A stretch of 64,000 nucleotides of DNA from Cupriavidus pauculus (lineage in GTDB: Bacteria > Pseudomonadota > Gammaproteobacteria > Burkholderiales > Burkholderiaceae): contig NZ_BPUO01000004.1 of the NCBI RefSeq assembly GCF_022179805.1, positions 1 to 64,000 of the forward strand, written 5' to 3'. Made by a program: the position numbers and the translations under genes. The notes below the pieces were generated by a model. The model saw only the letters and a list, made by a program, of their open reading frames with translations. It was not told the origin of the DNA and did no database searches. Positions 41,432-50,968 of the stretch are shown piece after piece (the first letter of the stretch is position 1; each line of letters opens with the position of its first letter).

Positions 41432-42814
41432 TCAAAGCGACCCGGCCATCGCCAGCAGCGGCTGGCGCGCCGTGGGCGGCAGCATCCGCCCGGCATCGTC
41501 GAGCATGCCCATGCGCTGCAGCCACGCCTCGAACTCGGGCGCGGGCCGCAGGCCCAGCACTTCGCGCAGGTACAGCGCGTCGTGGAACGACGTGCTCTGG
41601 TAGTTGAGCATGATGTCGTCGGCGCCGGGCACGCCCATGATGAAGTTGATGCCGGCCACGCCGAACAGCGTCAGCAGCGTGTCCATGTCGTCCTGGTCCG
41701 CTTCGGCATGGTTGGTGTAGCAGACGTCGCAGCCCATCGGCACGCCCAGCAGCTTGCCGCAGAAATGGTCCTCCAGCCCGGCCCGGATGATCTGCTTGCC
41801 GTCGTACAGGTACTCCGGCCCGATAAAGCCAACCACCGTATTCACCAGCAACGGCTCGAACCGGCGCGCCACGGCGTAGGCGCGCGCTTCCATCGTCTGC
41901 TGGTCCACGCCATGGTGGGCGTTGGCCGACAGCGCGCTGCCCTGGCCGGTCTCGAAATACATGACGTTGCTGCCCACCGTGCCGCGCCGCAGCGCCAGCG
42001 CGGCCTGGCGCGCCTCGTCGAGCAACGCCAGCGAAATGCCGAACGCTTCGTTGGCGGCCTGGCTGCCGGCCACGGACTGGAACACCAGGTCCACCGGCGC
42101 GCCCTGTTCGATGGCGCGCAGCGTGTTGGTCACGTGGGTCAGCACGCACGACTGTGTGGGCACGTCGTAGCGGGCGCGGATGTCGTCGATCAGCTTCAGC
42201 AGCGTGACGATGGCGCCCAGGTTGTCGCTGGCCGGATTGACGCCGATGGTGGCGTCGCCACAGCCGTACAGCAGGCCGTCGACAATCGATGCGGCAATGC
42301 CGCGCGGGTCATCCGTAGGGTGGTTGGGCTGCAGCCGCACCGCCAGCCGGCCCGGCAACCCGATGGTGCCCCGAAACCGCGTGACCACGCAGCATTTGCG
42401 CGCCACCGCCACCAGGTCCTGGTTGCGCATCAGCTTGCTCACGGCCGCCGCAATCTCGGGGGTGATGCCGGGCGCCACGCGCGCCAGCGTGGCGGTATCG
42501 GTCTCGTGGCGCAGCAGCCAGTTGCGGAAGTCGCCCACGGTCAGGCTGGCAATCTCGGCAAACGCCACCGCATCGTGGCTATCTACGATCAACCGCGTGA
42601 TCTCGTCCTGCTCGTACGGCACCAGGGCTTCGTTCAGGCAGTGGGCCAGCGGCATGTCGGCCAGGGCCATGCGGGCCGCCATGCGTTCTTCCTCGCTGGC
42701 GGCGGCCATCCCGGCCAGCGCATCGCCCGAGCGTGCCGGGCTGGCGCGAGCCAGCAGCGTGCGCAGGTCGGCAAACACATGCCGGCGGACGCCGACGGTA
42801 TGGGTAAAGGCCAT
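41432..42814 (-). CDS. eutB: Ethanolamine ammonia-lyase large subunit
   Basis: A 460-residue TIM-barrel heavy chain that binds substrate and AdoCbl. Conserved regions include LYGCGDATIGVNPASDN, VFQSVAGSQAANEAFGISL, YFETGQGSALSANAHHGVDQQTMEARAY, GFIGPEYLYDGKQIIRAGLEDHF and GCDVCYTNHAEADQDDMDTLL. The ATG follows GGAGAAACGCAAGCC. It heads a two-gene operon with eutC, the minimal cytosolic ethanolamine pathway. No ethanolamine permease is seen in the adjacent DNA. Confidence 0.96.
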   Translation of the reverse strand: MAFTHTVGVRRHVFADLRTLLARASPARSGDALAGMAAASEEERMAARMALADMPLAHCLNEALVPYEQDEITRLIVDSHDAVAFAEIASLTVGDFRNWLLRHETDTATLARVAPGITPEIAAAVSKLMRNQDLVAVARKCCVVTRFRGTIGLPGRLAVRLQPNHPTDDPRGIAASIVDGLLYGCGDATIGVNPASDNLGAIVTLLKLIDDIRARYDVPTQSCVLTHVTNTLRAIEQGAPVDLVFQSVAGSQAANEAFGISLALLDEARQAALALRRGTVGSNVMYFETGQGSALSANAHHGVDQQTMEARAYAVARRFEPLLVNTVVGFIGPEYLYDGKQIIRAGLEDHFCGKLLGVPMGCDVCYTNHAEADQDDMDTLLTLFGVAGINFIMGVPGADDIMLNYQSTSFHDALYLREVLGLRPAPEFEAWLQRMGMLDDAGRMLPPTARQPLLAMAGSL

Positions 42815-42990
42815 GGCTTGCGTTTCTCCGGGGGCGGGTTGCACCTCTCCTGCAATATAGGCGACGGGCACGACGCAAGTTCCGCGCCCGGCACCCGCGT
42901 GCCAGATTGTCCATGCATGCTGTCTTGCCATTGTTACGCGCGACGTCGACAATCCGCCTACTCATTCCAATTCGAACCCGTCAGCCAGAC

Positions 42991-44046
42991 ATGCCGCAGC
43001 TGGAAAACCCGGAAGACCGCGCCAAGCAGGGCGCCGCAGTGACCCCTACAACTACACCCCGCTGGTTCAATGTCACCGTCGTGTCATACGTGCTGACCGG
43101 CGCCACCCTGCTGCTGGTCATGCAGGCCAACCTGGTGGCAGCCCTGCTGTCGGGGTTGTTGCTGTACTCGCTGGTCGATGTGCTGGCGCCCCGGCTGACC
43201 CATTCCCGGCGCGACGCGCTGGCCGTGGCCATCCTGTCCGCCATCATCCTGCTGGCGCTGACCGGTGGCATCTGGGCGCTGGTGCACTTTCTCAACGTCG
43301 ACAGTGCCACCATCGACCGCCTGCTGGACCACGCCGCCGATATCATCGACCAGTCGCGCGCGCAGCTGCCCGCCTGGCTCAGAGACTACCTGCCCAGCGG
43401 TACCGAGGAACTGATGACCACGCTGCTGGGGGCCATGCGCGAGCACGCGCAGATGGCGCAGCGGCTGGGCACCGACATCCTGCGCACGCTGCTGCATATC
43501 GTGCTGGGGCTGATCATCGGGGCCATGGTGGCGCTGTACCGCGCGATCTCGCGGCCCAACCGCCGGCCGCTGGCCAGCGCGCTGATCGACCGCGCACGCA
43601 CGCTGCAGCAGTCGTTTGCCCAGTTCATCTTCGCGCAGATCCAGATTTCGTCGATCAACACGCTGCTGACGTCGATCTACCTGCTGGTGGCGCTGCCGCT
43701 GTTCGGCCAGCACCTGCCGCTCTCCAAGACCCTGGTGGCCATCACCTTCATTGCCGGCCTGCTGCCGGTGCTGGGCAACCTGATCTCGAACACGGCCATC
43801 GTGATTGCGTCGCTGTCGGTGTCGTTGCCCATTGCCATCGTGTCGCTGTTCTTCCTGGTGGTGATCCACAAGCTCGAATACTTCCTGAACGCACGCATCA
43901 TCGGCGCGCGTATACAGGCGGCGGCATGGGAACTGCTGACGGTGATGCTGGTGATGGAAACGCTGTACGGCGTACCCGGCGTGATTGCCGGGCCGATCTT
44001 CTACGCCTACGTGAAGCGCGAGCTGACCACTTCGGAGCTGGTGTAG
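42991..44046 (+). CDS. AI-2E family transporter
   Basis: A 351-residue membrane protein of the AI-2E (UPF0118/PerM) family with seven to eight helices. It includes the family core ILRTLLHIVLGLIIGAMVALYR and FAQIQISSINTLLTSIYLLVALPLFG, and GVPGVIAGPIFYAYVKREL at the end. Members are putative exporters or sodium/proton antiporters; autoinducer export has been shown only for some. The ATG at 42991 is chosen by alignment of the first helix; its ribosome site is weak. It is divergent from eutBC. Confidence 0.85.
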   Translation: MPQLENPEDRAKQGAAVTPTTTPRWFNVTVVSYVLTGATLLLVMQANLVAALLSGLLLYSLVDVLAPRLTHSRRDALAVAILSAIILLALTGGIWALVHFLNVDSATIDRLLDHAADIIDQSRAQLPAWLRDYLPSGTEELMTTLLGAMREHAQMAQRLGTDILRTLLHIVLGLIIGAMVALYRAISRPNRRPLASALIDRARTLQQSFAQFIFAQIQISSINTLLTSIYLLVALPLFGQHLPLSKTLVAITFIAGLLPVLGNLISNTAIVIASLSVSLPIAIVSLFFLVVIHKLEYFLNARIIGARIQAAAWELLTVMLVMETLYGVPGVIAGPIFYAYVKRELTTSELV

Positions 44047-44152
44047 CCCGCTTGTCGCCGCGCATTCATCCGCGGCCAAGTCACTGATTCGATTGGAAAG
44101 TCGTACGCAGCAACTGGTACGACCAATTCCCGTGGATCACGTTGGGCGCCGC

Positions 44153-44860
44153 TCAGGCGCCGTCGCCATCCACCTTGCTGCGCACGAAGTCGATATGGGT
44201 CTGCATGGCCGTGCGCGCCTCTTCGGGCCGCCGCGCCAGGATGGCTTCGCACAGCGTGCGGTGCTGGCGCAGCAGCAGGTCCGATGATTCCTCGGCGGCT
44301 TGGCGCAAGCCCGTGCCATTGATGGTGATGTGTTCGCGCAGCATGCCGATCACGCTGGTATGCAGGTGCAGGAACATGGTGTTGTGCGACGCCAGCGCGA
44401 TGGCATCGTGCAGCCGGGCGTCGGCATCTGCTTCCCCGAGCTTGTCGTCGTCCTTGCGTGAACGCTCCAATTCCTTGAGCAACGCACGTATACGTTTGAG
44501 GTCGGACGCGTCCGCGCGCATCGCTGCAAAGTAGGCCGTGGCGCCTTCCAGCACGCGCCGGAATTCCAGGATGTCGTCACGCAGCGCCGGATGGTCGGCC
44601 ACCAGTTGGCCCCACGGTGACGCGATGCCGGTGCGCAACTGATCGGTGACGTATACGCCGGCCCCGCGCCGGCTCTGCAGCAGCCCGCGCGCCGCCAGCC
44701 GCTGGATGGCCTCGCGGATCGTGTTGCGTGCCACCGCGTATTGATCGGCCAGCACGCGCTCGGCCGGCAGCCGCGTGCCGACCGGCCATGTGCCGTCCAG
44801 CAGCGCGGTTTCCATCCTGCGCATGATGTCTTCCACGCGGTTGCGTGCGCCGCCCGCCAT
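44153..44860 (-). CDS. lldR: GntR (FadR subfamily) regulator of lactate utilisation
   Basis: A 235-residue regulator. The winged helix (about 5-75) contains GTRLPAERVLADQYAVARNTIREAIQRLAARGLLQSRRGAGVYV, and an all-helical FCD ligand domain follows. It is divergent from the lldEGF-permease genes, and an LldR-like palindrome lies between them. It therefore probably represses or activates lactate genes in response to L-lactate. ATG 44860 follows GGGGAACAGG; a TTG 18 codons upstream is less likely. Confidence 0.88.
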   Translation of the reverse strand: MAGGARNRVEDIMRRMETALLDGTWPVGTRLPAERVLADQYAVARNTIREAIQRLAARGLLQSRRGAGVYVTDQLRTGIASPWGQLVADHPALRDDILEFRRVLEGATAYFAAMRADASDLKRIRALLKELERSRKDDDKLGEADADARLHDAIALASHNTMFLHLHTSVIGMLREHITINGTGLRQAAEESSDLLLRQHRTLCEAILARRPEEARTAMQTHIDFVRSKVDGDGA

Positions 44861-44904
44861 CCTGTTCCCCTTTTCCCCTTTGCCTGCCTGACCCTTCGCC
44901 CGGG

Positions 44905-44919
44905 ATTGGTCCAACCAAT
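44905..44919. promoter_or_regulatory. Putative LldR operator
   Basis: ATTGGT-CCA-ACCAAT is a perfect 6-3-6 inverted repeat close to the E. coli LldR operator form (TTGGT-N3-ACCAA). It lies in the shared control region between the divergent GntR gene and lldE. Confidence 0.6.
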
Positions 44920-45004
44920 TTGTGCTCCGGCGCGAGAGCGGGAATTATGCGCTCAAAAATGCCGCGACGTGGTTCAAGCGGCCCCGCCATACCGGAGGCA
45001 GACA

Positions 45005-45790
45005 ATGCAATCCAGGCAATACCCCACAAGCGTCCCGCAACAGGTGTACCTGTTCGGCACCTGCCTCGTCGACCTGTTCGTGCCACAAGCCGGCCTCGAT
45101 GCCGTGCGCCTGCTGGAGCGCGAAGGTCTGACCGTTCACTTTCCGCGCGGCCAGAGCTGCTGCGGCCAGCCCGCCTACAGCAGCGGCAACCCCGAGCAGG
45201 CCCGCAAGGTGGCCCGCGCCCAGCTTGAACTGTTCCGCGAGCCCTGGCCCATCATCGTGCCGTCGGGATCGTGCGGCGGCATGATGCGCCACCACTGGCC
45301 GGCGCTGTTCGCCGAAGCCGACGGCAGCGACAGCGAGGCCGCGTGGCTGGCCCGTGACATTGCCGGCCGCGTCTACGAACTGGCCGAATTCCTGCTCAAC
45401 GTCCTGCATGTGCGCTTTGACGATGTACCGGCCGCCGATCACGAGCGGGTGGTACTGCACACGTCATGCGCGGCGCGTCGAGAAATGGGTACGCGCGCGC
45501 ACGGCGTGGCACTGGTGGATGCGCTGCCGGGCGTGACCCGCGTGGAGCACGAGCGCGAATCGGAATGCTGCGGATTTGGCGGCACGTTCTCGCTCAAGCA
45601 TGCCGACATCTCGGGCGCCATGGTGCGCGACAAGGTGGCCTCCGCCTGCGCCACCGGTTGCGACCGGCTGGTATCCGCCGATTGCGGCTGCCTGCTCAAT
45701 ATTGGCCATGCGGCCGCCCATGCCGGCCAGCCGCTGCCGGTGGAACACCTGGCGTCGTTCCTGTGGCGCCGTACCGGAGGCGCGCAATGA
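45005..45790 (+). CDS. lldE: L-lactate utilisation protein, CCG-domain subunit
   Basis: A 261-residue LldE/LutA protein, one of three subunits of the cytoplasmic iron-sulfur L-lactate dehydrogenase. Its two CCG (Cys-rich) domains are visible: SCCGQPAYSSGNPEQAR with PSGSCGGMMRHHW, and ECCGFGGTFSLKHADIS with SADCGCLLNIG. They bind a non-cubane or [4Fe-4S] cluster as in heterodisulfide reductase. GGAGG precedes the ATG. Its stop overlaps the next start (ATGA). Confidence 0.95.
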   Translation: MQSRQYPTSVPQQVYLFGTCLVDLFVPQAGLDAVRLLEREGLTVHFPRGQSCCGQPAYSSGNPEQARKVARAQLELFREPWPIIVPSGSCGGMMRHHWPALFAEADGSDSEAAWLARDIAGRVYELAEFLLNVLHVRFDDVPAADHERVVLHTSCAARREMGTRAHGVALVDALPGVTRVEHERESECCGFGGTFSLKHADISGAMVRDKVASACATGCDRLVSADCGCLLNIGHAAAHAGQPLPVEHLASFLWRRTGGAQ

Positions 45791-46503
45791 CGACGATGAG
45801 CGCCCGCGAACGCATGCTCGGCCGGCTGCGCGCCGCCGTGCCCACCTCCGGATCGACGCTGGCCATGGACACGGCCACGCTGGACCGCCGCATCGACCAG
45901 CATTTCGACACCCGGCGCGGCGAGCGTCCGTCGCCCGCCGCGATGGTGGCGTCGATGCAGGCGGCGCTGAGCGCGTCGCATGCCGAAGTCGTTTGCACCG
46001 GTGCTGCCGCCTGGCCCGCCTGGGTCGCCAACCGGCTCGCCGCCGAGGGTGTGCGCCGGCTGCTGCTGAACGTCGATAGCGCCGAAGGCGCCGCGCTGAC
46101 CCGTGCGATGCCCGCCGGCATCGCCGCCGTCGGCTTCGCGCGTCCCATCGAGGCGTGGAAGGCCGAACTGTTCGACACCGTCGACGCCGGCTTCACGGTT
46201 GCGCGTTCCGGCCTGGCCGCCACCGGCACGCTGGTGCTGGCGCCCGATCATGGATCGCCACGCACGATGTCGCTGGTGCCGCCGATCCATGTGGCACTGG
46301 TCTACGCATCGATGCTGCATCCTGACCTTCACAGCGCCGCGCGCGCCGAGCGCTGGGCCGATGGCATGCCGACCAACCTGGTGATGGTCTCCGGGCCGTC
46401 CAAGACATCGGATATCCAGCAGACACTGGCCTATGGCGCCCACGGGCCGCGCCAGCTTTGGGTCGTGATCGTCAACGACCTGGACGGAGGTGCCGCGCAA
46501 TGA
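45787..46503 (+). CDS. lldG: L-lactate utilisation protein, DUF162 (LutC) subunit
   Basis: A 238-residue LutC/YkgG domain protein (ISOCOT-like fold). Conserved stretches are ARSGLAATGTLVLAPDHGSPRTMSLVPPIHVALVY and GPSKTSDIQQTLAYGAHGPRQLWVVIV. It is needed for iron-sulfur lactate oxidation, with no metal cluster of its own. It overlaps lldE and lldF by four bases at each end (ATGA), which shows tight coupling and equal expression. Confidence 0.94.
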   Translation: MTTMSARERMLGRLRAAVPTSGSTLAMDTATLDRRIDQHFDTRRGERPSPAAMVASMQAALSASHAEVVCTGAAAWPAWVANRLAAEGVRRLLLNVDSAEGAALTRAMPAGIAAVGFARPIEAWKAELFDTVDAGFTVARSGLAATGTLVLAPDHGSPRTMSLVPPIHVALVYASMLHPDLHSAARAERWADGMPTNLVMVSGPSKTSDIQQTLAYGAHGPRQLWVVIVNDLDGGAAQ

Positions 46504-47945
46504 ACCAGCAACCCCTGCATTTCGTGCCCAGCGCCGACTTCCGCGCCCGGGCGCGCGAAGCGCTCGACGATCCCAAGCTGCGCCGCAGCTTCCGGGGCGC
46601 GATGGACTTCCTGCAGCAGAAGCGCGCCGTGCAGTTTCCCGATGGCGACGAACTGGAGCATCTGCGCGACCTCGGCGAAGCCATCCGCCAGCACGCGCTG
46701 GCCAACCTGCCCGACCTGCTGGTCCAGCTCGAAACCAATCTCACCCAGGCTGGCGTACAGGTGCACTGGGCCGAGACCGCCGAAGAGGCCAACGCGATCA
46801 TCCACGGCATTGCCCAGCGGCATGCCGCGCGGCGCGTAATCAAGGGCAAGTCGATGGCCAGCGAGGAAATGGAACTGAACCATTACCTGGCGGAGCGCGG
46901 CATCGACTGCATCGAATCGGACATGGGCGAGTACATCGTGCAGATGGCTGGCGAAAAGCCGTCGCACATCGTCATGCCGGCCATCCACAAGACCAAGGCC
47001 GACATCGCCACGCTGTTCGAGCAGAACATCCCCGACACGCCTTACACCGAGGACGTGGACGCGCTGATCCAGACCGGCCGCCGCGCGCTGCGCCAGGCGT
47101 TCGTGGAAGCGGACATTGGCCTCTCGGGCGTGAACTTCGCGGCGGCCGATACCGGCACGCTGTGGCTGGTGGAAAACGAAGGTAACGGTCGGCTTTCGAC
47201 GACCGTGCCGAACGTGCACGTGGCCGTGATGGGCATGGAAAAGGTGGTGGCACGGCTGGCGCATATCGTGCCGCTGTCGAGCCTGCTCACGCGATCTGCC
47301 ACCGGGCAGCCCATCACCACGTACTTCAACCTGATCTCCGGCCCGCGCAAACCCGGCGAGCAGGACGGCCCGCGCGAAGTGCACCTGGTGCTGCTGGACA
47401 ACGGCCGCAGCCAGGCCTATGCCGACGCGCAATTGCGCGCAACGCTGCAGTGCATCCGCTGCGGCGCCTGCATGAACCATTGCCCGGTCTACACGCGCAT
47501 CGGTGGCCACGCCTATGGCACCACCTATCCGGGCCCCATCGGCAAGATCATTTCGCCGCACCTGTTGGGGCTCGATGCCACGGCCGACCTGCCTACCGCA
47601 TCGAGCCTGTGCGGCGCGTGCGGCGAGGTGTGCCCGGTACGGATTCCGATTCCGCAATTGCTGGTTCGCCTGCGTACCGAGGCCAACCGCAATCCCGACG
47701 AAGCCGTGCCGCATCCGCTGAAGGGCCAGGGTGCGAAGTACAGCCGCCGCGAGCATCTGGTCTGGCGCTTCTGGAGCGGGGCGTTCGCGCATCCCGCCGC
47801 CTACCGGCTGTTCCGCTGGGCCGCTACGCGGCTGCGTGCGTTCACGCCATCGGCACAGATGGGCTGGACGCAGCATCGCAAGCCGCTGACGCCAGCACCG
47901 AAAAGCCTGTCCGACCTGCTGGCCGAGCGCAACCAGCCCGAATAG
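46500..47945 (+). CDS. lldF: L-lactate utilisation protein, iron-sulfur subunit
   Basis: A 481-residue LldF/LutB protein. The N-terminal ~300 residues are the LUD domain (VIKGKSMASEEMELNHYL, NFAAADTGTLWLVENEGNGRL). The two [4Fe-4S] ferredoxin motifs are CIRCGACMNHCP and CGACGEVCP. The C-terminal DUF3390 region follows (AYRLFRWAATRLRAF). It transfers electrons from lactate to the quinone pool. It is the third gene of the overlapping lldEGF set, with the permease 66 bp downstream. Confidence 0.96.
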   Translation: MNQQPLHFVPSADFRARAREALDDPKLRRSFRGAMDFLQQKRAVQFPDGDELEHLRDLGEAIRQHALANLPDLLVQLETNLTQAGVQVHWAETAEEANAIIHGIAQRHAARRVIKGKSMASEEMELNHYLAERGIDCIESDMGEYIVQMAGEKPSHIVMPAIHKTKADIATLFEQNIPDTPYTEDVDALIQTGRRALRQAFVEADIGLSGVNFAAADTGTLWLVENEGNGRLSTTVPNVHVAVMGMEKVVARLAHIVPLSSLLTRSATGQPITTYFNLISGPRKPGEQDGPREVHLVLLDNGRSQAYADAQLRATLQCIRCGACMNHCPVYTRIGGHAYGTTYPGPIGKIISPHLLGLDATADLPTASSLCGACGEVCPVRIPIPQLLVRLRTEANRNPDEAVPHPLKGQGAKYSRREHLVWRFWSGAFAHPAAYRLFRWAATRLRAFTPSAQMGWTQHRKPLTPAPKSLSDLLAERNQPE

Positions 47946-48011
47946 CCGAATAGCAAGGCCTGCCGGCATCAGCCGGCCACAAGAATTTAAACAGCACCAA
48001 GGAGACTACCC

Positions 48012-49712
48012 GTGCAACCCTGGACCCAGCTCTATACGCCGCTGGGCAGCCTCTGGCTGTCCGCGCTGGTCGCGGCGATTCCCATCATCTTCTTCTTCAT
48101 CGCGCTGGCCGTGCTGCGCATGAAGGGCCATGTGGCGGCATTCGTCACGCTGGCCCTGGCGCTGGCCGTGGCCATCCTGGCTTACGGCATGCCCGCGCAG
48201 CAGGCGTTTGCGGCGGCCGGCTTCGGTTTTGCCTATGGCCTGTGGCCGATTGCGTGGATCATCGTCACGGCGGTGTTCCTCTACAAGATCGTCGTGAAGA
48301 CCGGCCAGTTCGACGTGATCCGCGCCTCGGTGCTGTCGATCACCGACGACCAGCGCCTGCAGATGCTGCTGATCGGCTTTGCCTTCGGCGCATTCCTGGA
48401 AGGCGCGGCCGGCTTTGGCGCACCGGTGGCCATCACCGCCGCGTTGCTGGTGGGGCTGGGCTTCAATCCGCTGTACGCGGCCGGGCTCTGCCTGATCGCC
48501 AACACTGCGCCGGTGGCCTTTGGCGCAATGGGCATTCCGATCATCGTCGCCGGCCAGGTCACGGGTATCGACCCGATGCACATCGGCGCGATGGCTGGCC
48601 GCCAGTTGCCGCTGCTGTCGCTGGCGGTGCCGTTCTGGCTGGTGTTCATGATGGATGGCTGGAAGGGCGTGCGCGAAACGTGGCCGGCAGCATTGGTGGT
48701 CGGCGCCAGCTTCTCGGTCACCCAGTACTTCACGTCGAACCACATCGGCCCTGAACTGCCGGACATCACGTCGGCACTGGTGAGCCTGATCTCGCTGGCC
48801 GCGTTCCTGCGCGTCTGGCAGCCGCGTTCGGCGTCGCAGTCGGCGGGTGGCGCGGTGGCAGGCGGCACGGTGGCGATGGCCGGATTTGGCGGCGGCATGG
48901 GCACTGCACCGTCCAGCCGCAAGGCATCGCCTTACACGTTCGGCCAGACCGTTCGCGCGTGGGCGCCGTTCGGCATCCTGACGGCCATCGTCACGCTGTG
49001 GAGCCTGCCGTCGTTCAAGGCGCTGTTCGCCGGCAACGGCGCGCTGGCTGGCACGGTGCTGAAGTTCAAGGTGCCGATGCTGGACCAGCTGGTCATCAAG
49101 GCCGCGCCAATCGTGGCGTCGCCCAAGCCGTATGAGGCCGTGCTGAAGCTCGACCTGCTATCGGCCGTGGGCACTGCCATCCTGCTGACCTCGATCATCT
49201 CGGTGGTGCTGCTGCGCATGAAGCCGCGCGACGCCATCGCCACGTTCGGCGAGACGCTGCTGGAACTGCGCCGCCCGATACTGTCGATCGGCCTGGTGCT
49301 GGCGTTTGCATTTGTGGCCAACTACTCGGGCATGTCGTCGACGCTGGCACTACTGCTGGCCGGCACCGGCGCTGCGTTCCCGTTTTTCTCGCCGCTGCTG
49401 GGCTGGCTGGGGGTGTTCCTGACCGGTTCGGACACGTCGTCCAACGCGCTGTTCTGCTCGCTGCAGCACACCACCGCGCATCAGATCGGCGTATCGGACA
49501 CGCTGCTGGTGGCCGCCAACACCACGGGCGGCGTCACGGGCAAGATGATCTCGCCGCAATCGATCGCGGTAGCCTGCGCGGCCACGGGGCTGGTGGGCAA
49601 GGAATCGGAACTGTTCCGCTTCACGGTCAAGCACAGCCTGCTGTTTGCGTTCATCGTGGGCGTGATCACGATGGTGCAGGCGTACTGGCTGACGGGGATG
49701 ATTCCGGGTTAA
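48012..49712 (+). CDS. lldP: L-lactate permease
   Basis: A 566-residue polytopic permease of the LctP family, with about 13 helices, that imports lactate (and glycolate) with protons. Signature regions are [46 protein letters not shown] and [53 protein letters not shown]. The start is a GTG preceded by GGAGA. It completes the lactate module: regulator, oxidase subunits and importer. Confidence 0.95.
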   Translation: MQPWTQLYTPLGSLWLSALVAAIPIIFFFIALAVLRMKGHVAAFVTLALALAVAILAYGMPAQQAFAAAGFGFAYGLWPIAWIIVTAVFLYKIVVKTGQFDVIRASVLSITDDQRLQMLLIGFAFGAFLEGAAGFGAPVAITAALLVGLGFNPLYAAGLCLIANTAPVAFGAMGIPIIVAGQVTGIDPMHIGAMAGRQLPLLSLAVPFWLVFMMDGWKGVRETWPAALVVGASFSVTQYFTSNHIGPELPDITSALVSLISLAAFLRVWQPRSASQSAGGAVAGGTVAMAGFGGGMGTAPSSRKASPYTFGQTVRAWAPFGILTAIVTLWSLPSFKALFAGNGALAGTVLKFKVPMLDQLVIKAAPIVASPKPYEAVLKLDLLSAVGTAILLTSIISVVLLRMKPRDAIATFGETLLELRRPILSIGLVLAFAFVANYSGMSSTLALLLAGTGAAFPFFSPLLGWLGVFLTGSDTSSNALFCSLQHTTAHQIGVSDTLLVAANTTGGVTGKMISPQSIAVACAATGLVGKESELFRFTVKHSLLFAFIVGVITMVQAYWLTGMIPG

Positions 49713-49732
49713 GGATTGCGAGGGGTGGCTTT

Positions 49733-49765
49733 GCTCCTCTCTCCCGCAAAGCGGGAGAGAGGAGC
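49733..49765. repeat. REP-like palindrome (CTCTCCCGC family), copy 1
   Basis: Perfect 15-bp arms (49733-49747 and 49751-49765) of the form GCTCCTCTCTCCCGC around AAA. It sits between two converging genes. The same core appears twice near 60.2-60.4 kb. It has no T run, so any terminator role would be weak. Confidence 0.75.
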
Positions 49766-49788
49766 CGGCTTTGAGGCGGTGTCGCGAT

Positions 49789-50937
49789 TTAATCGTTCGC
49801 CGCTTCTCTTGGCAAAAACACGTTGCCTTCCGTCAGCGGCGCGTACCGATACGTCGCCGGTGTACGGCTCAGCTTCACTGGCGCGCCCAGCCCCTTGTAG
49901 CCACCGGGCATCTCCACCACCATCTCGCGGTGCACGGTATGCGGATGCGTCAGCGCGTCCGGCACCGACAGCACCGGCGCGCACGGCACGCCAGCAGCCG
50001 ACAGCTCGTCGGCCAGTGCCTTGCCGTCCCACAGCGCCAACTTTGCCTCCAGCGTGCCCTTGAGTTCCGCGCGGTTCACCGAGCGCGCGCCTGCCGTGGC
50101 AAAGCGCTCGTCGTCGGCCAGTTCCGCCACGCCGATGTGTTCGCAGAAGATGCGGAATTGCCGGTCGTTGCCCACTGCCAGGAAGATCGGATCGCTGGCC
50201 GTGGCCACCGTGTCGTACGGATAGATATTCGGATGCGCGTTGCCGGTGCGGCCTGGCGTCTTGCCGCTCATGAACCAGTTGGCGGCATGCGGATGCAGCA
50301 ACGACAAACCCGAGTCATACAGCGCCGCTTCCACGAACTGCCCGCGTCCGCTGCGCTCGCGTTCCTGCAGCGCCAGCAGCACGCCCAGCGTGGCGTTGAG
50401 CCCGGTGACCATGTCGACCACGGGCAAACCCACGCGCAGCGGGTCGCGGTCGGGTTCGCCGTTGATGCTCATGATGCCGGCCATCGCCTGGATGGCCGCG
50501 TCGTAGCCGGGCAGGCCGCCAAGCGGGCCGTCGGCGCCAAAGCCCGACACGCGGCAATGCACCAGGCGCGGAAAGCGCTGCGACAGCACGTCGTAGCCCA
50601 GGCCCCATTTCTCCATGGTGCCGGTCTTGAAGTTCTCCACCAGCACGTCGGCATCTGCCAGCAGGGCCAGTAGCACCTCGCGGTCGGCGTCGGCGGTCAG
50701 GTCCAGCTTCATCACGCGCTTGTTGCGGTTCAGCCCGAAGTAGTACGACGCCACGCCATCGCGGAACGGAGGGCCCCACGTCCGTGTGTCGTCGCCCTGC
50801 GGCGGTTCGATCTTGAGCACGTCGGCGCCGTGGTCGCCAAGGATCTGCCCGCAGAACGGGCCGCCGAGAATCCGCGACAGGTCCACTACGCGGATGCCGG
50901 CCAGCGCGCCGGTCTTGCCGGTCTGGGATGGCGTCAT
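49789..50937 (-). CDS. CaiB/BaiF family CoA transferase
   Basis: A 382-residue class III CoA transferase that moves CoA between carboxylic acids in the cytoplasm. Conserved stretches are RVVDLSRILGGPFCGQILGDHGADVLKIEPPQGDDTR, GLNRNKRVMKLDL and LPGYDAAIQAMAGIMSINGEPD with the catalytic Asp. The C-terminal GAPVKLSRTPA is also typical. GGAAGAG precedes the ATG. It is the last gene of a three-gene unit with a Bug protein and an acyl-CoA dehydrogenase, and would activate the acid imported by that system. Confidence 0.92.
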   Translation of the reverse strand: MTPSQTGKTGALAGIRVVDLSRILGGPFCGQILGDHGADVLKIEPPQGDDTRTWGPPFRDGVASYYFGLNRNKRVMKLDLTADADREVLLALLADADVLVENFKTGTMEKWGLGYDVLSQRFPRLVHCRVSGFGADGPLGGLPGYDAAIQAMAGIMSINGEPDRDPLRVGLPVVDMVTGLNATLGVLLALQERERSGRGQFVEAALYDSGLSLLHPHAANWFMSGKTPGRTGNAHPNIYPYDTVATASDPIFLAVGNDRQFRIFCEHIGVAELADDERFATAGARSVNRAELKGTLEAKLALWDGKALADELSAAGVPCAPVLSVPDALTHPHTVHREMVVEMPGGYKGLGAPVKLSRTPATYRYAPLTEGNVFLPREAAND

Positions 50938-50968
50938 TGTCTCTTCCTGTGTTGTTGTCGTCGCCCGG

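Noticed and set aside
41273..43042. A 589-codon frame opposite eutB and eutC
   Set aside because: Antisense shadow: the product is His/Arg/Gln-rich with no domain, and eutBC are unmistakable.
49733..49765. Terminator of the lactate operon
   Set aside because: The stem is strong, but no T run follows on either strand and the same palindrome recurs elsewhere, so it is listed as a repeat.
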